Shown here: positions 24,831 to 35,817 of the stretch, one piece after another | How the letters are laid out: the number at the start of each line of letters is the position of its first letter | Numbering within the stretch: the first letter of the stretch is position 1 | Source: Sanguinoderma infundibulare | Taxonomy: Eukaryota > Basidiomycota > Agaricomycetes > Polyporales > Polyporaceae | DNA: 64,000 bases | NCBI GenBank assembly: GCA_032821775.1 | Contig: JAVLRN010000004.1 | Location: forward strand, 1,488,001-1,552,000 | Reading direction: 5' to 3' | Translations under genes and position numbers: made by a program | The notes under the pieces: model-generated | What the model saw: only the letters and a program-made list of their open reading frames with translations | What the model was told of the DNA's origin: nothing | The model's database searches: none

Positions 24831-25413
24831 ACGTAGAAGGTGAAGTGTACGTAGCATTGACCTCAGGAGTTGCGTGGCCGACGGTGGAGGTGGACCCACC
24901 ATCTTCGGGCGCCGCGCTGCCGTGGAGAGACCTAGCACGGGCACGCGCTTACGTTGGCTATTATGTCGATCACATTGATTGCTCTAATACGCGCTTCCAG
25001 TGGCAGCGTTGCGGAACGTTGGGGTTGTCTTGGCTTTTCCTCTCCTTCGTTTCATCTGTACTGTACGGTGAGCGGATTCCTTGTAATCATTTCGTCCTTT
25101 GGTGGAACATTCGTGACAGGCCCTGGCTAGGACGAACCTGTACATACCCAGTTACCCGAAGTGGTAGTATAAAAAGAGTCTGATGGTGATCAAACCAATG
25201 TAGTGGCACGCTAAATAATCGCAAGAAATAACAATGAGAAGTCAAAATGTGCATGTGACACAAGATACCAAGACGTTGCATCGCCCTGGCCAGAACAAAA
25301 AAACGAAGGCAATTAACCCCGCATACTCCATTCTCCGTTATCATTTCGTCTCGCCGTCCTTCGGATTAATACTCATAAAAAGCCGAGAGCCGCCTGGCGC
25401 TCTTCGACCTGTT
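24831..25413. other. Intergenic spacer
   Basis: No coding exon recognised; AT-rich 3' flank of the terpene synthase from about 25.15 to 25.41 kb. Confidence 0.4.
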
Positions 25414-27068
25414 CTACATTGCAGTTGCGGGCCTCGACATGGATGAGGTCGGTGCATCCGGTTCTTCGGGGATTGCAGTGGCCGCGGTGCAGTTGTAGAC
25501 GGGAACAATAATCTCTGGAATTCCGGACACATCTTGACCGCGGAAGTAACCTGAGGAAAGACATCGAGAGCCCAACGTTTACATGTCGAAAATTGTGAGC
25601 AGTTGGCCTACAATACATGTGGGGAAACCACTCACGAGGGCTGTGGTAATACCACACGACGGTTCCCTGCGTGTACTGCTCCATGGCCTTGTTGTAACGC
25701 GCGAGCGCGGCGTCTACTTCTGGACCGAAACTTGGCAGTTGCGATCTGTAGTCCTCGTAGTCGGCCACACGCCGCGCGAGCATGTCGGTGAGAACGTCGA
25801 TGGCAGTTTGAAGACCGCAATCGCGCTCGATCATGATGCAGAAGACGAGGTTCTGAAAATCGCCATCTGCTTGCTCTTTCTGTATTCAGAGTTAGCGAGC
25901 CCGGCCCAGACTACAGGATCGTATGAGGTAATTACATTGAAAGAACAGAGGTCCTGTCAATGCGACGGCAATGAGCGTTAGCGATTGCAGTGGGCGGCGG
26001 CGGAGGTAGCGACATACGTTCGGCCATGTCATAATGTCAATTACGGCGTTTGACATCTCTTGGAGGATGGGATGCGCCCAAACGTACTCGGGAATACGAA
26101 GATCCAGCGAGTACTCGACCATCGCTATAGGGGGAGGGTTGATGTTCACAAGTCAGGTAAGTAGTAGCGGATGTCGGCTTACCTTCGGAAATCCGAGCCC
26201 CGGCTGTTCGTCGTCGCAGGATAATGAATTCTTCGACCGAGGGTATCTTGTCTGCAGCCCGGTTAAGCGCCTGCTCAACTTGGGAATTCATCCAACTCTC
26301 GACGGCACGGAAGAATCTGACGTTACGAGAAGTTGCCTTTAACTGCCGTAAATCGACCGTAGAAGGGAATATAATGCACCTGTTACATGCCCCCGGGCTT
26401 GCGGTTGACCTGAGCCGTCCACAAATACTGGTACACGTATTAGTACAAGAGGCGCAGTTCAGCTTCGTTGTGGACTTACTCATGGAGCATTGCCGCATAA
26501 GGGAAATTGGGCGGTGAAGCCTCCGGGTTCCGCAGAACTCCCATGCAGATGTCTACACTAATCTGGTGAGCCTCCGGGTTGGACTGCAAGGCCCCTTGGT
26601 CCGACAGATCGTCGAACTGACATGAATGATAGAACATGGACAGACGACAATTCGCGGTGAGAACGCGGACGATCGGATGGGCGTGGAGATGAATGATGGC
26701 TTACCGAGAACGCCCACAGGACGAACGCGATGCACGTCTCCAGGTGCGAAACGTCGGCATCAGGGAAGCTCAAGCCTGCGTATGAGTCGAAGCGATGTGA
26801 TAGAAATTTCTTTTTCTTCATGCCATGGTACACGTTATGGCTAAATTCCAGCCGGCATCAGCGATCGTGACTCGTCAGTCGGGCCCGTAAAGTATACATA
26901 GAGGTAGAGAGTAGGTTTTTGAGCTCACCTGTCGAGCCACGCATACGTCGCCTTCGCAGCTTCCTTCTGGTAAGGGTTGAGCTTGAAGTCAAAGACTCGC
27001 CCTGTTATTGCAGCAAGGTCGTTGAGCCGGAAGTGAGTGGGAAATTGACGAAGCTGTTCGACGCTCAT
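25414..27068 (-). CDS. Sesquiterpene synthase-type class I terpene cyclase
   Basis: Cytosolic class I terpene synthase. It would ionise a prenyl diphosphate (farnesyl diphosphate is usual for this fungal clade) and cyclise it with Mg2+ help. Exons on the minus strand: 27068-26929, 26840-26705, then a third exon from a TCAG acceptor near 26620 to 26480, 26427-26183, 26124-26018, 25953-25936, 25879-25636, 25550-25414; all phases agree. Motifs are complete: DDLSD (DDxxD) early in exon 3; the NSE triad assembled as N + DLCSFN + KE across three exons; and the C-terminal RY pair in SPRYFRG. The start MSVEQLRQF at 27068 precedes FRLNDLAAITGRVFDF. Conserved SHNVYHGMKKKKFLSHRFDS and ADKIPSVEEFI blocks support an intact enzyme. 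No P450 or other tailoring gene adjoins it. The product cannot be predicted from sequence. Confidence 0.9.
25936..25953 (-). other. 18-nt microexon carrying the NSE core
   Basis: The bases read GACCTCTGTTCTTTCAAT on the minus strand, encoding DLCSFN. They are flanked by a TTGACAG acceptor and a GTAATT donor. The preceding exon ends with the Asn codon and the next begins with Lys-Glu, so the metal-binding NDxxSxxxE triad exists only after correct splicing of this microexon. Confidence 0.85.
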
Positions 27069-27644
27069 GGACTTCGGCGGATGAAGCGAAAGGAGAACAC
27101 AGTGGAACGGCTTCTTGGGACTACAGCTATTTGTACTGTTAGCTGAAGAAATGCGGTATGCTGACAAAACAGAGGGAAGAAAGGTGCCACTAACTGGGTA
27201 CTCTTACCACATGTTCCACCCAAGCTACACAGCGATGGTAATGGTTCCACGAAGTCGGCTAAGAAGAATCGCTGGCACTGAAGATGTTGAGCTAATTTTA
27301 AGGCCCGATATGCCTAACATCTTGACATATGTGCTTGAGGGAGCCTTCCTGTCGATATTGAGCGCGCTCCGCTGCGAGTCAGGAGGTGCTATGTTCGATC
27401 CTTCGGCCAACACCGACCGAGTTACGAATGAGCACGACGGACACGGTCGACGTTTTTGGTACTCTTGGTACGAAAATTCGTGAGCAACACAAAATTGGAA
27501 ATGTATGGGGTGAACGCTCACCAGCTACGGTCCTACGGTGGCCGTACGATCGCCGTGGTGCGAAGTGAGCGGGATTCTCAGTACACCTATTCCGGCGAGC
27601 CGCCTTCCACCGGTCATCTAACCATCACCAGAATCCCCTTGGCT

Positions 27645-27935
27645 AGCGCCCCCCGGACCCGACGCCGAGTACGATCCTCTCCACCGTGTCTCGATCTGTA
27701 ATAGGTCTTGCCTTAGCGCGTCCGGAGTGCGGACCTCCGCTAACATCTTCGCTGATGTCGCCGAGTTGGTAGGACAATGAAAAGCGGGCGCGAGGTCATA
27801 CCTGCTGCGAAGAGGCTAAGGTTACACTTCCATACTTTCAAGTCAGCCCTAACGTAGAACACAACGTGCGCCAAGGACGAAGATACGTACAAGCATTCCC
27901 ACAATCGCGCCACCCTACTCGCGAGATTGAGCTTT
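27645..27935. repeat. Direct repeat copy 1 (pair with 28150-28430)
   Basis: Shares with the second copy a series of blocks in the same order: aggtcttgcct, atcttcg...atgtcgcc, aggac(a/c)atgaaaagc-like, agaacacaac, and cccacaatcgc(g/a)cca. Identity is clearly above chance by eye, with small indels. Confidence 0.6.
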
Positions 27936-28149
27936 GAAGTAGCGAGTTCAGGCTGGGCTGATAAGTGCTTCTGCCGCATGGCCTTCAAGTCTTCCAGATC
28001 CTCAGCCTTGCACTGACCAGAGAAGGAACTGAATGTTCTCAGAAAATGACAGGCTAAGTTGGGAGAGCAGACGATTAGATGTAAGATGCCTACGCAGGCG
28101 CCCCGTGCGGCACCGGTCACTGTATCACCGGCATCACCCATCCTAGTAG

Positions 28150-28430
28150 CGCCCGGGGGGAGAACGCCGACCGTGTTCCTCTCTCGCAAATCTCTCTATG
28201 TCACAGGTCTTGCCTCCGCATCTCCGCACCAAAATTCATATCTTCGACCATGTCGCCGCATTGATAGGACCATGAGAAGCAGGCGCGGCGACGCCACACC
28301 TATTACGAAGAGCCTGAGTCCGAGGCATACGTTTAAGTCAGTTGCGATGCAGAACACAACTTGAGCCGAAGACAAATACATACCAGGACCCCCACAATCG
28401 CACCACACTCGCTCGTAGGACAGAAATTTG
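28150..28430. repeat. Direct repeat copy 2 (pair with 27645-27935)
   Basis: Second diverged copy of the segment described at 27645-27935, about 500 nt downstream and in the same orientation. Confidence 0.6.
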
Positions 28431-28689
28431 GGTGATGAGACTGAGCGGAAAGACCAATTTTGATGAATTGGGTAGGAGAACCAGGTTCAAACAAGTGATA
28501 TCGACACGCCAAAACATAGCCACAGAGCAGAATCTGTCGTTCGAATGTCCGTTTAAATAGTTATAATACTACGACTGCCATGCAGTAGTGCCGGAAGTTA
28601 GGTTCGTAGACTCGGTAAAGAGGAGATGGTTATGGTCTTCGCACCATAATTCCGGCAATAACGCGGGTACACCACCTCAGAGCTCAAAG

Positions 28690-29570
28690 CCGCTGTCAGA
28701 GTGCACAGCTGCGCCACGACAAACTCCAATAGCGTTCGGATCTTCCTGGGAGTACATAGTTTTCCGCGGCGGGACGGTACACGTCGTCGGTCCATGAAGC
28801 ACATACGTCACGGCACTGTGGGTGATATCGCGATCCCGGTCTGCGCCTTGAGGCATCGCCGGAGGCCAGCGGCGCGAGCTTCTCATGGGTGCCGTCGGCC
28901 GCCGGCGCGATCAAAGCCATCCAGGATCCGCTCCCCGGTGGCGCAGGAGTGAAGGAGAGGAGTGGAGAGGAGTGTGATTTCGCCGGTCAGGCGCGCGAGG
29001 TTGACGACGCCGATGGCGTGCCCGTGCTCGAGGCTGTTGAGGATATGGTGCTTCTACTGGAAGTCAGTGATCCCAATGCGCCTGCCAAACGTCCATGTTG
29101 GTGGTATGATAGCTCTTGGGGTACGCGACGACGTGGTCCTGGGGCTTCTTCATCTTGTATTTGCGCCCGAGGCGAATGCAAGAAGGACGGTTGCCCCACG
29201 CGAGTGGGTTGAGGCCGATGTGGCGTCAGTCAGCTCGGCACAAGAGACGACATAGCTTAGGGACGAACGCACTTGGGATCGCCCTGCATCATGAATATTG
29301 AATAACAGCAGAAATCACCGAACATCCTCCGGAGAGTCGGAAAGATGTATGACAGGATACCGAGGCTCACCGTCGACATCCTGAGCATTGGGAGCCTTGG
29401 AGATAGTGCACATGTCCCGGAAGACGAGAACATGTTGCGCTAGGACACCCTTGTAGACACGAAACTCCACATCGCGCGTGACGGGGATGATGGTGCCGTC
29501 CTCGTTCGACTCGTTATCTCTCTCCCGTCGCGTCTGGTGCTCCACCAGTTTCGGGGCCAACCCCAAGTTC
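28690..29570 (-). pseudogene. BTB/POZ family copy C, heavily decayed
   Basis: Exon-1 remnant: EDGTIIPVTRDVEFRVYKG, VLVFRDM and PVIHLSDSPEDVR, with the EFWY signature lost. Exon-2 remnant: HAIGVVNLARLTGEITLLS, then GERILDGFDRAGG. The reading frame changes several times and stops are present (TAG near the LTDFQ position, TGA after the RRHP block). It shares with copy B the unusual run just before the HAIGV motif, so the two descend from a common duplicate. Confidence 0.65.
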
Positions 29571-30071
29571 GTCCATGTGAGAGCGCTTTCGACTCGAACC
29601 AGCGATGTTGCCAAGCAAGGCCAACGAAGCGGCGAGAGGAAGAAGCTCGAGCAGGTGATTCGGAGGATTTAAGAGACTGTACGGTGCGGGCAAGAGGTCA
29701 GAAAACGCGCCATAACGCAAGCACTGAGATGAGATATCGCTGTGAGCGTTGAAGCTGAAGACCAGTGGGCACAAATGCAGAGACGTGTGCTGCCGTCTTC
29801 AGGCGTTAGGTGGAAAGCAGTTTCCAAACCTGGACTGGATGTGTAACCGATCCGTCGAACGTGAATGAGGACGTGGAATGAAGTCTTAACCCTGCTGCAT
29901 CCATATTGTACAAAATTCAGGTACCACGCATGTAACTGGACGGGACAAGAACCTGAGTTCCATCATGAAAGAAAAAAAACATAGACCTGCTGGATGCTAC
30001 CCACCGAAAGCTTTCAATCTTCATCTTCCCTGAGGTTGTCCACGTCATATTAGGACTAGGAAGCACGAGGG

Positions 30072-31250
30072 TCAGATTGTTTCTGCCATTCGAAAGATTT
30101 GGGACACGTCGCTACTCACATTCCAGTCCGAACCCATGACATCGGCGATACCGAACACTTTCGGCAAGTTGTCCAATAGTTCGCGCTGCGCCGCTTTCCT
30201 CGTTCCATCGCCTTGTGAAGAGAGTGCGAGCAAAGGGAGATGCCGTGCTTTGCATCCAGGGTGGGCAAGGGCTTGAACGGATCCGCTTTTGTTGCCTCGG
30301 CCGAGAAGGTGTCGATGAGCATGAGGACATTGTGAAGGGCCTTCCGACACGATTTGGGAGTCGTACATTTCCGGGAGACGTCGGAGGAACCACATGCACG
30401 AACGAAGACGATGACTCTCGCCTAGGCGAGCTCATTCTTAGCTTTCAGGCAGCGTCGCAGATCCGGGGGCTCGAGTTCCTTGTGACAGCCGTCCGCGCGA
30501 TCGAAGCCGTCGAGGAGTCGCTCTTCGAGAATGCAGCGGTCGATGAGTGCCGAAGGGAGGATGGGGAATGGACTCTCCTGTGAGGCGAGCGAGGTTGACG
30601 ACGCCAATGGCGTGTATGTCTTTGAAGCCAGGCGGAACATAGATCGCGTCGGGGATAGCCCAGTGGCTTTTCCAGGCGGCCATATCGGAGTCCCAGCTCC
30701 TGAGGTACGCCACAGAGTGCTCCAGAAGCTTGGCCGACTGATACTTGTGTCGGAGGCGCACGCAGGCAGAGATCATGTTGAATGATGGGTTACCTGGCGT
30801 GTACGGACTGTCGAGACATGGTTCATGTGATGCGGGTCAGAGACGCACCTGGGATTGCCTCGCGCCATATAGACATGCAGGACGTGTCGAAGGTCTTCAG
30901 GCGAGTCGGAGAGATACACAACAGGACACGGCGCACCGCCATCTGCTTGCGGGGAATTGGGAGGCTGAGGGAGGGAGAACATGTCTCGGAAGACGGGGGA
31001 GTGGTCTACCAGCAGCCCTTTGTAGATGCGGAACTCGACATCGCGCGCGACCAAGATCACGGTGCCGTCTTCGTACCAGAACTCTTCATCCCGCTTCCTT
31101 CATCCCTCCGAGATAGCCTCCACAGCGCCGCCGCTTGTTCCAACTTCCTGATCAGGCTCCTCGAGGCGGGCGCGCTTCCGGCTAGGACCTTCAGATATAC
31201 TTAGGTCTTGCGAGAACGTGTGGAGTCGCTGGTGCGCTTGTGCAGAGGTA
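30072..31250 (-). pseudogene. BTB/POZ family copy D, nonsense and frameshifts
   Basis: The N-terminal basic segment PSRKRARLEEPDQEV is followed by an in-frame TGA (31100-31102) and then, in the same frame, RDEEFWYEDGTVILVARDVEFR, HSPVFRDMFSLPQPP and a complete SDSPEDLRHVLHVYM block. No ATG precedes the basic segment. In exon 2, ISACVRLRHKYQSAKLLEH and HAIGVVNLARLTGES are in one frame and RCILEERLLDGFDRADG in another. The C-terminal CSHCLHKAMERG and ELLDNLPKVFGI pieces need further frame changes. The exon 1-exon 2 junction also fails phase. Confidence 0.75.
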
Positions 31251-31251
31251 T

Positions 31252-31375
31252 CCCAACAAGCGGAGAACGATACTGACAGTGTCGTTGCAGGAGGTGGTGG
31301 AAGCGACAAGCAGCCTGTGGAACCGCGCCAGGGCGCTAAGATTCAGACGCTTTCCCTTTCGCCACCATGATCGAC
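31252..31375. repeat. Duplicated 5' flank of BTB copy D (pair with 32620-32752)
   Basis: Shares with the 32.6-kb segment cccaacaagcggagaacgat, ctgacagtgt, gaggtggtggaagcgacaag and attcaga(c/t)gcttt in the same order. This is the region immediately upstream of the copy D reading frame. Confidence 0.7.
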
Positions 31376-32619
31376 CATCGCACACCTGGCCGACGACATC
31401 CTCCCATCCCCTTCTGTGATATTTCCCTCATTTTCATCTGATGCTAGCCACGGCTCTCGTAGTCGGTCGACCCTCAACTTCGATCGCTTGCGATCCTGCC
31501 AAATCTATGTCCATCATGGATCCGAGATCACGACCTATCACGACACGACCTACCGTGTCCGGGAACAGACCAGGGGCAGACGGTACAAGACTCAAGCTAC
31601 AAGGCCTCTGAAGTCGGATTTGAGAGTGGTTCTCGCGCGCACGGTGCGTCCTCCTTTTCATCTACTCGTATTCCTAAGTTCCAGGCTTCGTCTATCCTTG
31701 TGTTTTTGTGCACATACTCGCCCGGGACACAGCCGTCCTTTCCCTGCTGTAGCAGCCTGGCTTGCGGCTCGAGCGAGAGGGGAAACAGAGCAGAGAAAGT
31801 GAGCACTGCGACTGGTTTAACGTTGGCAAGCGGGAGCGATACAAAGCCCCAGACAACATATTTTTGCGTCGTCTGCGACTTTGTATCTCTTCGTCTTGGC
31901 GGCACATACTTACTGCTCTGCTAACTCAACCCTCTTGCTCATACTCATGCTCATGGCTTGACTTTCTCGTGTCTATTGTCTGTCTAGGAAATGTAATTCC
32001 TCGTGAGTGTGTAATCAATGTGCCCGGCGTCGCATGATGGCGGACGTAAGTCGGCTTGCTGGAAGAGCTTTGTGTGAGTACTGTAGAATCTCTTTCCTAT
32101 CATGTCGAGATCGAGCCGGGCACCTCAGTCGGGTTCAGTCGAAAGGTCATATAGGATCATCGCATCCACGACCCACCACGACTGGCACTCACCATCATCT
32201 CAGGTGTCTGCCACGACGCCGATCATCTACTCAAGACAGCTTGATGCTTCCAATACGGCTGGCTGAGACGGTCATCATTACGCCGCGCATTCACTTCCGC
32301 CATAGAGGGTATCAATTGCCGAGAAATGGTATGGTTCATACGGACGAACATCGTGGGGTTCCACGAAGAACAGCGCATTCCAGGAAGAGGATACAGGGAG
32401 CAGTCGACGTCTACCGATGTTGTACAATTGTGTTCTTGAGTTCTTATACAAGCTTTCTGTCCGTCATCGCGCGAACGATGCAACCCGTACCCGCCATCCG
32501 TTATCAGTATGTCGGTCAAAAGTCGATGCACAGGGAGCCGGATGGAGACGTACCCTGCCGTGCCAGCCTAGAAGAACACCACCACTGACGTCTCCCCAAC
32601 CTGGCAGCGCCATCCCACT

Positions 32620-32752
32620 CCCAACAAGCGGAGAACGATGCTGACAGTGTGCCGTTGCGGGAGGTGGTGGAAGCGACAAGAGATGGAACTGCACCACGCG
32701 CTAAAGAGATTCAGATGCTTTCAAACCTCGCCACCGCCATGATTGGCGTCAT
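32620..32752. repeat. Second copy of the BTB copy D 5' flank
   Basis: Direct repeat of 31252-31375 in the same orientation, with small indels. No BTB reading frame survives next to it, so it marks either an unsuccessful duplication or a copy whose coding part was deleted. Confidence 0.65.
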
Positions 32753-33562
32753 CTATCCAGCCACCCTTTGTTTTCATGGCCAAACTCGCCCATCGATCCA
32801 TAGAGACGAGTGGGCATATTGAAGCATCTTCAAGGTCTCGCGACGTATCCGACCTTCCCGACTTGCTCGGGCAGAGAGACGAACATAGCCGCGACGGGGG
32901 GCCATGCTTGTTCGCATGCAAGCCTGAATTTCGAATGCGAGAGGAACGAGCGCATCGCGAGTTCGGAGGAAGGGAGCAATTCGGAAGCAATCAGCGTCCG
33001 CTGGCACGGAGCGCACGCGCGTCTAGGATGCCAGAATGGGACACCATCTTTTGCTCCTCCTCCACTCGAACTTTTTCTCGGCTTTCTCATCCGTCCTCGT
33101 CCTTCAAATTGCTCATCTGAGTTCAGAGGTGATGCATAAGCGTGTATATGCGATGAAGTTTCTCCGGCAAGTTAGGTTGCTATCTGTAAGGTATGCGGCC
33201 TGGACCCGTTTTAAGAAATTACGTGGCAGGCCGCGCGGGGCGCCATGAATGATGGATCCTAGATGGCGACCCTGCCGCAGTATTGGGTATGTCTCCCACA
33301 ATTTTCTTATCATTCTACTTACAGGTATACGGACACAACATCGCCGGCGGTCAACATTCCAGAATACAAAGTTGGATGAGGTTAGATGCGCCAGGGCATT
33401 GCGCACATAACTCGCGCCGATCTCACGCTAGATAGGCCACCCGCTACCCGGTCTCGCGCGCTGTGCGTCTAGGTGCGGGCAGGTCTGCTCTACCATCTAG
33501 ATGCATTGCCTTTAACAACCCCTGACATGCAGTGAATGTGGCAGCGGTTGATCCGTTCTGGA

Positions 33563-33568
33563 TATAAA
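33563..33568 (+). promoter_or_regulatory. TATA-like box of the MFS gene
   Basis: TATAAA 38 nt before the ATG at 33607. Position is closer than the usual 60-120 nt for fungal genes, so the call is tentative. Confidence 0.3.
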
Positions 33569-33606
33569 ATGTCCGACTGTTATGCTCTTCCCCCAATGTC
33601 TGCGAT

Positions 33607-35698
33607 ATGTCCTCCGAAACATCACTCAGAACGGCGTTGAAGCTCACCACGACAATCGAGTCGGACCCCACTCCCCCACCATCCACAGCCTTCCACAAAG
33701 GCTCCGCATTCTGGCTGACATTCGTCGCCGTCCTCGTCTGCACGTTCGTCAGCGCCCTTGACCTCACTGCAGTTTCCATCGCTCTCCCCACCATCACCGA
33801 TTCCCTCAAAGGCGGCGACAAGTTCGTCTGGATCGGCTCCGCCTACGGGTTGGCCAGCTCAGCGATCCTGCCGCTTTCTGGCCGCTTCGCCGACGCGTTC
33901 GGGCGGCGGCCCATCATGCTTGTCTCTGTCGGCCTCTTCTTCGTCGGAAGCGCACTCTCCGGCGCTGCGCAGAACATGGACATGCTCATCGCCGCACGCA
34001 GTATGTTTCTCCAAATACGTACATGTTGTGGGTGCTCACGTGTCCTACATCCGGCAGCTGTGCAAGGTATTGGGAGCGGAGGGATCCTCAACTTGTCGGA
34101 AATCATCGTGTCCGACCTCGTCCCACTTGCTGAACGGGGAATGTACATGGGCATTATTTCTGGTGTTTGGGCTGTTGCGTCAGGCGTCGGCCCCCCGATC
34201 GTGGGTTATCATAGATCATGCGCATACCATTCGCTAACATCTACTTGCCATCAGGGTGGTGCTCTTGCTCAGGCGAACGCGTGGCGGTGGATCTTCTGTG
34301 AGTATAACCGCTCCCTGATTTGTGACGTTGTGATCAACTGTCATCCCAGATGTTAACCTCCCGCTTACTGGTATCGCCTTTGTTCTCGTCCTACTTTTCC
34401 TCCGGGTTCGTACTCCTCCTGGTGCCATCCGTGAAAAACTTTCGCGCCTCGATGTTTTGTGCGTAGTTCCTGGATCGACTTGTCTGTATCTTGCTGATTG
34501 TATCGCTCCAGCGGAAACTTGATCATCATCGCCGGCACGACACTCGCCCTCATTGGTCTTACGTGGGGCGGGGTCGCGTACAAGTGGACGTCCGCACACA
34601 CATTGGCCACACTCGTCACTGGCTTCGTCCTCGTCGGCATATTCTTCGCATATGAGCGCCTTGTGCCTACGGAACCCAGTATCCCTTGGGAGGTCGTCAG
34701 CAATAGGACCACTGTCTCTGCGTACGTGCACTCCCCCGTTCTATAGCGATATCAGTCAGCTGAGCGACTCACAGGTATATCGGGACGTTCTTCCACGGGA
34801 TCATGTCTACCGCGGTGTTTTGTGCGTACACCAACGTACTGCTGCTTACCCAGAGCTTGTGACTCATCGCGTGTTGTGCAGACTACCTTCCGGTCTACTT
34901 CCAAGCATGCCTGGGCTCGTCCCCCCTACGCTCCAGCGTGCAAGCTCTTGCAATCTCGCTAGTCATCGCTCCATTCGCGTTCGTGGCAGGCACACTTGTT
35001 CAGGTCTTGCAGAAGTACCGCTGGGCGAACGCCCTCGGATGGTCGCTCGCGCTCGTCGGCTTCGGACTCTTCTCTACGCTCGACTCGACAAGCTCGACGG
35101 GAAAATGGGTCGGATACCAGATCATATTGGCCGCTGCCATCGGCTTGCTCGTGCGTCTTCATCCATTCAAGTCGCCCGATTCTGACACTCACAGCGCGCG
35201 GGGCTACAGTACACCGCGACGGTCTTCCCGACGCTCGCGCCCCTTCCCGTCTCGCGTACTGCGTCTGCACTGGCATTCTTTTCCTTCGCGCGCACGTTCG
35301 CGCAGACGTGGGGCGTCACCATCGGCTCGACCATCCTCCAGAACCGACTCGACAAGAACCTGCCTGCCCAGTTCAATGCGATGTTCCCCGCGGGGGTGCA
35401 GATCGCGTACGCCGCAATCCCCGTCATCGGCACGCTTCAGGAGCCGCTGCGCACGCAAGTCTGGACTGCGTTTGCGGACAGCCTGAAGGTCGTGTGGCAG
35501 GCGATGATTGGGATGAGTGGGGCAGGGTTGCTGTCGGTCGCGCTAATGAAGGAAGTACCGATGTCGAAAGTGGCGGACGAAACGTATGGGCTTCAACAGA
35601 ATGCCCAGAGAACGACGCAGGACTTGGAGAAGGACGACGGCGTTCCAGAGAACGCTACAAGACCGGCCACTACGGAGACGAGCATGATGGAGCAATAG
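33607..35698 (+). CDS. MFS transporter, 14-TM DHA2-like drug:H+ antiporter
   Basis: Plasma-membrane multidrug/H+ antiporter type. Start MSSETSLRTALKL. TM1 contains LDLTAVSIALPTI (the family's D...V..ALP motif). Motif A is GRFADAFGRRP between TM2 and TM3. AVASGVGPPIGGAL in TM5 fits antiporter motif C. Exons begin 33607-34000, 34058-34200, 34255-34297, 34350-, then NLIIIAGTTLALIGLTWGG, YIGTFFHGI, YLPVYFQACLGSSPL and QYTATVFPTLAPLP exons, ending at 35698. The loop RLVPTEPSIPWEVVSNR and a long second half give about 14 helices. The C-terminal tail is hydrophilic. The substrate is unknown. It lies 6.5 kb from the terpene synthase, which is too far and too interrupted by BTB pseudogenes to claim one gene cluster. 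Confidence 0.88.
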
Positions 35699-35817
35699 CC
35701 TGAGGTCGAAGATGACTATGACCTACGATACGATACTACTAGAATGGACACATACAAGATTATAGACTAAAATTATTGTGGTAGTAAACTACGGACGAAA
35801 CAGCACCCCAGTCTTAC

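Larger units (their letters stand above)
27069..28690. other. Unassigned region with an internal duplication
   Basis: No complete gene recognised. Two diverged direct copies occur at about 27645-27935 and 28150-28430. On the minus strand both carry a VARLWE / VVRLWG-like segment followed by a hydrophobic frame, which suggests remnants of a duplicated gene, perhaps a membrane protein. I cannot name the family. Confidence 0.4.
31376..33606. other. Unassigned region before the MFS gene
   Basis: No family recognised in any frame. It contains the second copy of the BTB-flank repeat (32620-32752). The last 60 bases hold the MFS promoter, with a TATA-like gatataaaat at 33561-33570, about 40 nt before the ATG. 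Confidence 0.4.

Noticed and set aside
25414..35698. Terpene synthase and MFS transporter as one biosynthetic cluster
   Set aside because: No tailoring enzyme lies near and two decayed BTB copies lie between; proximity alone is not enough.
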